A stretch of 64,000 nucleotides of DNA from Sipunculus nudus (lineage: Eukaryota; Annelida; Sipuncula; Golfingiida; Sipunculidae): assembly GCA_026874595.1 (NCBI GenBank), contig CM049310.1, positions 47,035,058 to 47,099,057 on the forward strand. Direction: 5' to 3'. Below the pieces are notes generated by a model. The model saw only the letters and a list, made by a program, of their open reading frames with translations, made no database searches and had not been told where the DNA came from. The position numbers were made by a program, and so were the translations under genes. Positions 12,801 through 22,103 of this stretch are shown here, piece by piece (position 1 is the first letter of the stretch; every line of letters starts with the position of its first letter).

Positions 12801-13011
12801 AGATACGATGCGTGATGGCTGTTTCTAAAGAAAGGATTTAATGGGTAAGATTAATTTCAAATTAACAAAAGACCTTTGTTAAGTTTAGTCCATAATAAAG
12901 ATTCGTGTGTTACTTAATTGCTATATCATGTATAGGTGAAGGCTGTAATTATATGATGTTGTTATAAAATATTGTTTATATCATACGCTAAGAGAATGAC
13001 TTGTATTTTAC

Positions 13012-13380
13012 CTTTCCTAGAGTTCCTCCAGATTAATCTATGGCCGCCTTGATGCCAATAGAGGCCGCGACCCCGACCTCAGCAATCAAGTTATGACCAC
13101 AAGCGTGACCAATTTCCGGTAAAGCGTCGTATTCACACAAAATGGCAACGGTTGGGCTTCCGGTACCGTAAACAATCTTAAAACCGGTATCACTGAGGTA
13201 GTGGCGCTCAACGGTGAAGCCACAGCGAGAGAGAAAGTCTGTCAGATTCTTGTGTGCCTTATGCTCTTCGAAGCAGAGCTCGGGATTTTTCCAAATCTTC
13301 TGACTGATCTCATTGAGTTCTGCCTGAGCAGCGTCGATTGCAGAACAAGCTGCGATGGCTAAACTGCTGGCTGTATCCAT
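13012..13380 (-). pseudogene. PM20D2: PM20D2-B exon 1 with in-frame TAA
   Basis: Same 369-bp length as copy A exon 1. The reading frame from the ATG at 13380 gives 115 residues and then TAA, eight codons before the GTAAAA donor. The metal-site motif HACGHN is intact. Confidence 0.88.
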
Positions 13381-13394
13381 GATATCTAGACGTG

Positions 13395-14690
13395 AGAATT
13401 GTGTTCAGAGAGTCAAGTACAATGTTGTTTCGCAGTCTGATGGGAACACATATGTTAAATTTTGAATTTTTGAAATTGTACACTTTTTGCGTGTCAGAGT
13501 CTATTCATTTTAACCCGCCGTCGCCCTCGTTGACCTGTTAAAGTAATAAGGTTACATTTAGTGGCAATGAACGGTCTTTGACAGTACATTAAAATATTCG
13601 CCAGAAATCAGGTTAAGTTCGTTGGTTTACATACATTAAGATTTCAATTTCATTTCATTGTCGGAATCAGTTGGGTGGAGTTTCCCTGATGGACGATACA
13701 TGATCCGCTAAAAAGTATAATTTTGCCGCGTAGCTCACATATTAGGTCACTGTCAGTGGTGTCAGGTTAGGATATAATTGTGCTTCAAAATATATAGTTA
13801 CATATTACTATACATAAATAAGAAATCCATGTCTAATGTCCTGTTAATAATCTTTTCTAGCGCTGCTGGCAATACGGCGTGAAAAGTTCCGAAGCCGAGA
13901 TTTCTGCATGCTATTTATCAAGGAGTCTTTCATTTTTAAAGAGTTGTCCAATTAAGAGCCCGGCGCCGCCGCGGATTTTTTTTTCGCCGCCTCCAGCCGA
14001 CTTGAGATCAAGCCGACCGAGTTTGTGAATAGACGTTGTCGATATTTTCATTAAGCCAAAGCCGATTTTATGCAGCTTAATACACAAAGATAAATCTTTA
14101 ATTTTAAAGAATGCCCGATACAAATGTTCAGGTTCTAATGTTTTTTGTTGAATGAATGAACTAATTACATGTACATTCTTTCTGTGATGTTCCTGGAACA
14201 CAAATGACATCTACGCCATCTGCTGGTCAAAAATGGAATCAGTTACCTGGCACTCGGAACTGCTCGGTTAAATTCGTATTTTTAATGTCGTAAATGTCGA
14301 TCCTGATCCGTTCCCGGGGCACCATCTACATGTACCTTTCATGCTGGATGTAAAGTATGTCAATACTTTCCCTTTTCGGTAACTAAGCCTCTTGCATTCC
14401 TACATAAGGGACATCTCATAGGCATTTGTTCAGGAACATCTAATATCACTTCAGTATATTAGTATTTAAACATATGTATTTTTCTGTTCATTATAATTAC
14501 ACTGTGAACTGTTCTTTGCGTACGGTCATTCGTTCCAGCAACAAGTCCACGATCTTGGTGTGTTTGAATCTGCTAGATCTAGTTTTGATATATCATGTTG
14601 ACAGTAATTGAATACAGTTATTGTGATTATGCAAATAGCTTCGATGGTAGCCGCCGGCAGTGACGCAACAGAAACCTGTAAAAGTTTCAC
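13395..14690. repeat. Segmental duplication, copy 1 (5' flank of PM20D2-B)
   Basis: From GTGTTCAGAGAGTCAAGTAC (13402) to GTAGCCGCCGGCAGTGACGC (about 14650-14670) the sequence is collinear with about 19690-22470. It includes a truncated copy of the last glutaminase exon. It is shorter than copy 2 because copy 2 has at least two extra insertions (20052-20757 and about 21139-21660) and this copy has lost about 305 bp at 14574. Confidence 0.85.
14497..14574 (-). pseudogene. GLS: Fragment of glutaminase last exon
   Basis: Reads [20 protein letters not shown] followed by EQFTV-stop, identical at the protein level to the 3' part of the true last exon (21998..22074). Homology stops inside the exon at 14574 (TGCT|AGATCT). 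The 5' part of the exon, its acceptor and about 270 bp of intron are deleted. It cannot be spliced to the glutaminase gene and is a passenger of the segmental duplication. Confidence 0.9.
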
Positions 14691-14699
14691 GGGGTTACA

Positions 14700-16028
14700 T
14701 TTTCGCGCCCCATTAGTTTAGTAGTATATTTTAATATCAAATATGAAACTATGAACTGTAATGACCAAATTATTTCATAAATCGTGGATTTCACTATTAT
14801 CTAGGTCTATTAATCTATGTCCGCAACTCCGGATATCGTTTGATCAAACAATCACGGACGGCTGAGCCGACACGTGCGGGGAGCATTGTCCCAGCTGGAT
14901 GTTATTAGTTCAGGCCCAAGGCTCATTTTAAACAACTCTTTTTCCACTGTTCTCTGGCAATTTGGCCCCATAATGAACTTTGACCTGTCAAATATATATT
15001 AAATTCATCACTAGCCAATCAAATATCGTTTGGCGTGTCATGATTTCGGTAGTGACAGAATTAGTCCTTTATACAGTTACAAGGTGGCGCTTCCACAGCG
15101 ACTACGTTCACTAATTAAGTGGCAAATTTTATTGATTAACAATAACCAAATACGGCTCAATGTGAAAGAGTACCTTCTGCTCAATATTCTTTTAAGTGGC
15201 ACTGGATGTCATCTGGCTTTGCACACATACACGTAATGTTTAAATATTACTGCCCGGCGGACATTGACACTTTCCAAGCTCCAGTCATGTGCCCCGGGGG
15301 GGGGGGGGGGGGGGGGGGGGGAGGAACTGCCTGGCGCGCCCAACCGGTCAGTGTATCTCTTCAAAGGGTCACCGTTTTTGCATCTAAGCCAACCGATATT
15401 TTTTTTAGTGGACCCTGTTATTCTCCCTGAATCACGTTATTTAAATGCACCAGGCTCGATAGACATCACTACGTAACTGAAGATTAATTTCAACTGTCGC
15501 CAACTATCGGCAGCTTCTGAAATTAACGTGAATGGCCTGGTATATATGCATTCAAAACTGCGTGGTTTCAATTTCGCGGTCAGAGAGCGACCGTGAATAT
15601 CGCGAATTTGAAACCAGCGCAAATAAGAAGACAACCACAGTAACTTTTCTGGAAAGCATGAAACACCTGTAACATCTACAAATAATTAATTTGTCCAGAG
15701 GGAATTAAAGCATTCACAGCCCAGCAGACATCTTGCATTCGGTGGCAGTCCTGTACAATGCTAGAGGCCTGTGTAATGTTAGGTTCATATTTTCACTTCC
15801 TTTGTGCAAAATAGTGCTGAGAATAGAACAATAATGTTTTTCAGTGGTCAAATATACAATACACATAGAAGTACTGAAAATTAATCAGTTGATATATGTT
15901 TACTCTCACAGTTGTGTATGGAGTGTAATAACCACAGTTAACTGCAGGGGCAATCTAAGGACTCCACATTGCATTAGTCACTAATAAAAGCAACAGAGGA
16001 GTCCATTCTTGGAGTTCTTTCTGTTTTA
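14700..16028. other. Region between the two duplication units
   Basis: It carries the longest G run of the window (26 Gs at 15296-15321), which explains the glycine-rich open frames there. No PM20D2 exons 2-6 are seen here, which shows that copy C lost the rest of its gene. No other gene recognised. Confidence 0.5.
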
Positions 16029-16115
16029 TCTATGGACGCCTTGATGCCAATAAAGGCCGCCGCCCCGACCTCTGCAATCAAGTTATGACCACAAGCGTGA
16101 CCAATTTCCGCTAAA

Positions 16116-16575
16116 GGTTACACCGCCATATTGCATCCCTGGCAAACGTGTGGACCTAATTGACAGGACTTGGCTAACGGGCAGGGCCGGGGTCACTGGG
16201 TGCATCTCGCGTAAAATAAAAATGGCAAGTAAGGGGACTGTATTTGAGGGATGAGCATAAATAATGAACTATTTTATAGAAAAGGTCTGGTTGTTTTTGA
16301 ACGCTTAAATAGAGATCCAGAGGTTGGCCGACAGAGGGACCTATTTTCGTGGCCACCGCATCGGCCGGTGCCGCCACCTGGTGGCGTCGACGTGAACTGC
16401 ATTATAACTCGAAATCGAGGTACACATGGTAGCATTTTCTGGCCAAAAATAGATAGAGCGGGAGACTTGCGACCTGGAACTAAAACAGCAATGACAAGAA
16501 TCTCGGTCTGTATATGAGCAGTATGCAGATATGTTTAACATTACAAAGAGGGAAAATTAATGTGTCGGTGTAACC
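16116..16575. mobile_element. GGTTACACCG MITE, copy 1
   Basis: 460 bp with 10-bp perfect terminal inverted repeats GGTTACACCG / CGGTGTAACC. It is highly similar to copy 2 over its length, with small indels (GGTAGC near 16430 is absent in copy 2). No open frame of a transposase. Confidence 0.8.
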
Positions 16576-17119
16576 TTAAGGTGGCCAGGGGTAGGGGTGG
16601 TGGTGGGTACATTTGGGCGTCGCCCAGCGGACCTAGTGCACTGCATAGGCGTCGGAATTTTGTGGCAGTGCACAGGTGGTGCCTCTGGCTGTACAGAAAT
16701 ACAAGGGATGTCATTAAGAATTTCTCATATTTTAGTGCAGAGGGGAAAAATGAAAATTTTCGGTATTTTTTAGGTCAGATTTAAAGAAGGAATCGGCCGC
16801 CTGGCGGCCGTTTTTGAAACCAGAATCGCGGGACTAAGGTTGAGGCATGCGTGGCCCCAGCCCGAGTACATACTGGAATATGAAAGAGATCGGATACGCA
16901 CTGGCTGAATGGCGGAGGAAATTTTAATTTCCGTGCAGCCCCTATATGTAGGTGCTGAAAAAGGCCTAAAATGCCTGCAGGGGCTCACCTTGTTTGAGGG
17001 GCCGTCGTGGTCTCGCTGGGCCATTTAGAAGGCCGAGATTTAGCCATCTATAACATATTTGTATGTTTTTCACAGAAATAAAAGCAATATGTGTGTTTTG
17101 CACGGACTTTATAATTTAA

Positions 17120-17571
17120 GGTTACACCGCCATATTGCATCCCTGGCAAACGTGTGGACAGGATTGACAGGACCGGGCTAAAGGGCAGGACCGGGGTCAC
17201 TGGGTGCATCTCGCGTAAAATAAAAATGGCAAGTAAGGGGACTGTATTTGAGGGATGAGCATAAATAATGACCTATTTTATAGAAAAGGTCTGGTTGTTT
17301 TAGAACGCTTAAATAGAGAGCCAGAGGTTGGCCGACAGAGGGACCTATTTTCGTGGCCACCGCATCGGCCGGTGGCGCCACCTGGTGGCGTCGACGTGAA
17401 CTGCATTATAACACGAAATCGAGGTACACATTTTCTGGCCAAAAATAGATAGAGCGGGAGACTTGCGACCTGGAACTAAAACAGCAATGACAAGAATCTC
17501 GGTCTGTATATGGGCAATATGCAGATATGTTAAACATTACAAAGAGGGAAAATTAATGTGTCGGTGTAACC
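17120..17571. mobile_element. GGTTACACCG MITE, copy 2
   Basis: 452 bp, same ends and same orientation as copy 1. Left flank TTAA, right flank TAAA. Confidence 0.8.
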
Positions 17572-17833
17572 TAAAGCGTCGAATCACACAAAATGGCGAC
17601 GGTTGGACTTCCGGTACCGTAAACAATCTTAAAACCGGTATCACTGAGGTAGTGGCGCTCAACGGTGAAGCCATAGCACGAGAGAAAGTCTGTCAGATTC
17701 TTGTGTGCCTTATGCTCTTCGAAGCAGAGCTCAGGATTTTTCCAAATCTTCTGACTGATCTCATTGAGTTCTGCCTTAGCAGCTTCGATTGCAGAACAAG
17801 CTTCGACGGCTAAACTGCTAGCTGTATCCATTA

Positions 17834-18596
17834 GGTTAGAGGGACGTATTTCCAAGCCCTATATATTATCATATAAGGTGCACATTTTGGGTGCACTGGA
17901 AAAGATTTTCCATCGAGTGTTTGGCATCATGTTATACATCAAACTCAAGATCAACACCTGAAAATTTATTTTATTCCAGAAAAAACAGGGGGTTTAGGCA
18001 AAAAAAAATTAAAAGGTATGGTTCTCAGGCACCGCCCGCGTCATTTTTACCCCCCGCATCAAAAATTTTTATTTTGATTTTACAATTAATAATATAAATT
18101 ATGTAGTGCTTTTACCTGTTAAGCAAAAAAAAAATTGTTATTTTCATGCTTTTCCCTGATCATATGACATTTTATCGAAACATTCAAAAAAAGGTAAAAA
18201 ATAAAATACCGCCCGCCCGCACTAATTTCTGACAAAAAGTGCCTGAGAACCACACCTTTATTTTTTTTTGGCCTTAGTATCTCATTTTCCCGCTAGAGAC
18301 CAGCTTCTGAAGTTTACTATTGTGCACCACAGATGTCGCCACCTGCCGAGCCATGCCCACACCACCAGCACTGACAAATTCAATCCCCTCAACCAGCACA
18401 AAAAATTATGACTACCTCTGAGAAAAAAAAATGATTAAAAGTCTCCTGTCTCCCCCCATCTGGAACTAATATATTTTTCCTCATACATTTAATGCCTAAC
18501 ATTCTCTGTTGTCCAACAACATTTAATGCCTGCTCACTCTTTGACGCCACAAAATGGGCCGACCTTGACCGGACTTGGAAATAGGTCCCTCTAACC
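17834..18596. mobile_element. GGTTAGAGGG MITE, copy 1 (with nested insertion)
   Basis: Ends GGTTAGAGGGACGTATTTCC and its near reverse complement (GGACTTGGAAATAGGTCCCT then CTAACC). It starts two bases past the copy C start codon. It contains a nested 277-bp element at 17997-18273. The right flank is TACA. Confidence 0.75.
17997..18273. mobile_element. Harbinger-like MITE nested in the GGTTAGAGGG element
   Basis: Inverted ends of about 35 bp: GGC(C)AAAAAAAAATTAAAAGG and further TGGTTCTCAGGCAC, repeated in reverse at the other end. It is flanked by TTA on both sides (17994-17996, 18274-18276). The uninserted site is seen in the sister element (GGGTTTAGTATC near 19337-19348), which proves a 3-bp TTA duplication, the type expected for PIF/Harbinger elements. 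Confidence 0.8.
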
Positions 18597-19178
18597 TACA
18601 TATACCCCAACCTGACCCAAATTATTTTTAAGTATATCCAGATAGTTCTTACTTGTTCGAGCACCCAAAAAAAATGTTCGGGACCAATACCACATATTTA
18701 AGGTCCCCTGTGAGTCCGAAAAATGTATCGGCCACACCGGGTGAATATGGCCATTTCTGCTTCATGGAACCAGGCCTTCTGCTATTGTATTATATTAAAG
18801 TCTTACACATGCTACTGGCTTTTGTTTTTATTTGAGTCCAGTAATATATGATTTTATTTGAAAGGGGGGGGGGGCACTTTTAGGGGGGAGGGGGTAAAAT
18901 GGGGGGGGGGGGGGGGCGGCTCTGTGTGTGTAAGTGTGTGAGAGGGAGGGGCCTTGTTGAGCCAGGTGTTTATTTTTGGGGATAATAGGGGTATCCGTGA
19001 TTAAAATTCTTGTTATTTTGAAAAAGTTTTTGGAAAAAACTTATTTTAACATATTCTGTACATTTCATGCTGACATTAAAGTAAAGTTTGTTCGGAAGTT
19101 TCGGTTTTACTTACTGTCCTTTGTGTTTTTTCTCCCGAGTTGTAAAGAGACTGTTGCCTTTCCCAAAATTCACCTACA
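18597..19178. other. Core between the two GGTTAGAGGG elements
   Basis: 582 bp of non-coding sequence with two G-rich runs (about 18864-18874 and 18901-18916) and T-rich stretches. No gene recognised. Confidence 0.5.
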
Positions 19179-19666
19179 GGTTAGAGGGATGTATTTCCAA
19201 GCCTTATATATTAGCATATAAGGTGCACATGTTGGGTGCGCTGGAAAAGTTTTTTTCTGTCGAGTTTTTGGCATCATGTTATACATCAAACTCAAGATCA
19301 ACACCTGAAAATTTATTTTATTCCAGTAAAAACAGGGGGTTTAGTATCTCATTTTCCCGCTAGAGACCAGCTTCTGAAGTTTACTGTTGTGCACCACAGA
19401 TGTCGCCACCTGCCGAGCCATGTCCACACCACCAGCACTGACACATTCAATCCCCTCAACCAGCACAAAATAAATATGACTACCTCTGGGGAAAAAAAAA
19501 ATGATTAAAAGTCTCCTGTCTCCTCCCATCTGGAACCAATATATTTTTCCTCATACATAAAATGCCTAACATTCTCTGCTGTCCTACAACATTTAATGCC
19601 TGCTCACTCTTTGACGCCACAAAATGGGCCGACTTTGACCGGACTTGGAAATAGGTTCCTCTAACC
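19179..19666. mobile_element. GGTTAGAGGG MITE, copy 2
   Basis: 488 bp, direct orientation relative to copy 1 and without the nested insertion. The left flank is TACA, matching the right flank of copy 1. The right flank ATAATG leads back into the PM20D2 5' flank shared with copy B. Confidence 0.75.
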
Positions 19667-21997
19667 ATAATGTTTTGACTGTTGAATGGTGTTCAGAGAG
19701 TCAAGTACAATGTTGTTTCGCAGTCTGATGGGAAGACATCTGTTAACGTAAGCATTTCAACTTGTACACTTTTTGCGTGTCAGAGTTAATTCATTTTAAC
19801 ACGCCGCCGTCCTCGTTAACCTCTTAACGTAATTAGGATACACCTAGTGGTAATAAACGGTCTTTGACTGTACATTAAAATATTCTGTCAGAAAACAGGT
19901 TAAGTTCGTTGATTTACATACATTAAGATGTCAATGCATTTCATTGTCAGAATCAGTTGGGTGGAGACCCGCTGATTGACAAAATGTGATCTGCTAAAAG
20001 CATTATTTTGCCGCGTAGTTCACAAATTTAGGCCACTCTCAGTGGTGTCAGTTATATCTTGAAATTGGGGTGAGGTGGGGTCGAGGGGATGACCCACAGG
20101 CGTGGGAGCGAGGGTAATCGAAGTTGACACAAAACACACAGACACACACATATACATATCTTTTATTGTCTGACAACTGTCAAATATATCACTGTGAAGA
20201 ATAAGGTTTAAATAATAAGGTATTATGTTTCCAGTATAGGTTAATTCTGAACCAGGTTTAGATATAATATTTACTCAGAAATGGAATCAGTCTATAATTC
20301 TAATTATTATTATATTTCATTTACGATGTATAAATATTATTATCTAATAGCAGGGGGCTGATTACATTAACCAAGCCTCTTGATCAAAAGTGTGTGGGTG
20401 TGTAAAGGGTGTGTGTGTGTGGAGGGGGATGTTACACAACCCACCCTTCTATTTCACCGTGACCTAAAATCAGGTGTTTGTAAGAATTGATCAGGGCCTA
20501 TATAACAAGAAAGAACTTACAAGGTCTCGTGGTCATCCACGGAGAAAATCTCATTGCTTCATACATAAAGTTCAACCAAAATTAAAGACTCGTCACATAA
20601 CGTACAACAACATTCGCTGTGTTAACTTATAAAACAGGTTTATTCATGGCAGTAAGGTATACATTCAGATCATATTCCGAAAACTAATACACAATAAAAA
20701 ATAAATCAGATTAAACAATATAATAAGACATTCCCCGTATTAACAAGGAATGTAGCATGTCAGATTACGATACATTTGTATTTCAATATATATAGTTATA
20801 TTATTATACATAAATAAGTAATTCATGTCTAATATCCTGTTATTAAACTTTCCTAGCGCTGCTTGCAATACGGCATGAAAAGTTCCAAAGCAGAGATAAC
20901 TGCATGTTATTTTTTATTTTTCCCCCATTTTAAAGTGTTTTTAAATTAAGAGCCGGGCGCCGCCGCCATCTTTCGTCGCCTCCAGTCGACTTGAGATCAA
21001 GCCGAGTCGAGTTTGTCAGGAGGCACCGTCGATATTTCATTAAGCGGACGGGATCCGACTTAGTACACCTAAATACACAATGAAAAATCATTTAATTTTA
21101 AAGGATGCCCGATATACAAATGTTCAGGTTCTGTTATTTTACGTTTCTTGTCACCGAAAGCAAACAGTATGATTGTACAGTATGAAAGTGCTGGCTTATG
21201 AAAGCACCAGGATAAACTATACTCGACATTGAATCACAAACTAGTTAAATGTAAAATGGTTGCAATATTCACACAATATAGATAACGTATTTAAAGAAAA
21301 CAAATAAATAGGCTTTCAGGTCAGTTTAAGCTACAAAACTCGGCTTATTACTAAAGTCAGCCGTCTTTTGGTCCAAGCCAACCGCATTTGTGGGGCTGAC
21401 AGGCCTCCGGGCTCTGGCATCGGTATCACGTGATGTGATTGTCTGTTACAGCTAGAAGACGGTCAACAACTCGTCACAAGACAATAGAAATAGTTATCAA
21501 TGACTTATAAAACTAAGTCATTTATCTTGATCTCGTTAAAGTATCTGCTTAGCATAGGTTGGTGTTAATCAGGGATAAGACATTTGAAGCAGTACAGTCG
21601 GTTAATATAACCGTCGGTATTATTAATACGATCACATCATCATCATTAATTCAAACAATTGCAGTGATGAATGAACTAATAACATTCTTCTGTCATGTTC
21701 CTGGCATAAAAATGACATCTACGCAAAATCCTGGTCAAAAATAGATTATTGCACTCAGAACTGATCGGTTAACTTCGTTTTTTGAGACTCGTAAAAGTCG
21801 ATCTTGATCCGTTTCCGGGGCGCCATCTACACGTACCATTCATGCATGATGTACGGTATGTCAATACTTCCCCTTTTCGGTACACAAGTATTTTGCATTC
21901 TTGTCTAAAGGACACCCCATAGGCATTTGTTCATGAACATATAATATCACTTCAATATATTAGTATTTAAACATATGTATTTTTCTGTTCATTATAA
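19667..21997. repeat. Segmental duplication, copy 2 (3' flank of glutaminase)
   Basis: Matches 13395-14496 in order. The glutaminase 3' untranslated region must lie at its right end. It is expanded by a 706-bp insertion at 20052-20757 and about 525 extra bases near 21139-21660 that copy 1 lacks. Confidence 0.8.
20052..20757. mobile_element. 706-bp insertion with TGTCAG target duplication
   Basis: TGTCAG occurs at 20046-20051 and 20758-20763. In duplication copy 1 the same place has a single TGTCAG. The insert shows no inverted ends and no coding capacity; it contains CA/TG-rich patches. Type not determined. Confidence 0.6.
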
Positions 21998-22103
21998 TTA
22001 CACTGTGAACTGTTCTTTGCGTACGGTCATTCGTTCCAGCAACAAGTCCACGATCTTGGTGTGTTTGAATCTGCTGGCGTCGTCAAGAGGCGTGTGTCCC
22101 CAA
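21998..22103 (-). CDS. GLS: GLS exon 15 (C-terminus)
   Basis: 106 bp including TAA at 21998-22000, with a TTCCAG acceptor. It encodes [20 protein letters not shown] and ends EQFTV. Its 3' part is duplicated at 14497-14574. Confidence 0.94.

Larger units (their letters stand above)
7164..13380 (-). pseudogene. PM20D2: PM20D2-like copy B, all six exons, premature stop at codon 116
   Basis: Full exon set: 13012..13380, 11568..11716, 10863..11005, 9171..9325, 7887..8127, 7164..7312 (1206 bp, 401 residues if read through). All splice sites are GT-AG and phases agree. Exons 1-4 have the same lengths as in copy A. Exon 5 has GASGSTDMGNVSYVVPSIHP and HIGTD, the C-terminal metal and substrate motif of PM20D2. 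Exon 6 ends KSSLN-stop. The only clear defect is in exon 1: the codon after AAID is TAA (at 13033-13035), where copy A has AAA (Lys116). The catalytic Glu pair lies after this stop, so a protein ending there would be inactive. The rest of the frame is open, so the lesion is recent, allelic, or a sequence error. Copy B is therefore called a probable young pseudogene. Confidence 0.8.
16116..17571. mobile_element. Composite insertion: two direct MITEs around a 544-bp core, TAAA target duplication
   Basis: Outer boundaries are TAAA|GGTTACACCG on the left (TAAA at 16112-16115) and CGGTGTAACC|TAAA on the right (TAAA at 17572-17575). The empty site is visible in copies A and B, where TAAAGCG is continuous. 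Inside are two copies of one short inverted-repeat element in direct orientation, each touching TTAA on the inner side (16576-16579 and 17116-17119). The core 16576-17119 has no recognisable coding sequence. A TRIM-like terminal-repeat element is the main alternative reading. Confidence 0.8.
16029..17831 (-). pseudogene. PM20D2: PM20D2-like copy C: exon 1 remnant split by an insertion
   Basis: Two pieces of PM20D2 exon 1 remain: 17576..17831 (ATG to ILC) and 16029..16115 (EIGHACGHN region to AAIDK). They are separated by 1456 bp of mobile DNA plus one repeated TAAA. Just before the insertion point a single base is missing (TGTGATTCGAC, where copies A and B have TGTGAATACGAC), so the frame is broken as well. 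Past AAIDK the homology stops before the usual donor, and no later exons follow. The 5' flank matches that of copy B after removal of the second insertion. It is a dead duplicate, not a gene. Confidence 0.9.

Noticed and set aside
15206-15476. Glycine-rich open frames
   Set aside because: Caused entirely by the 26-nt G run; no family signal.
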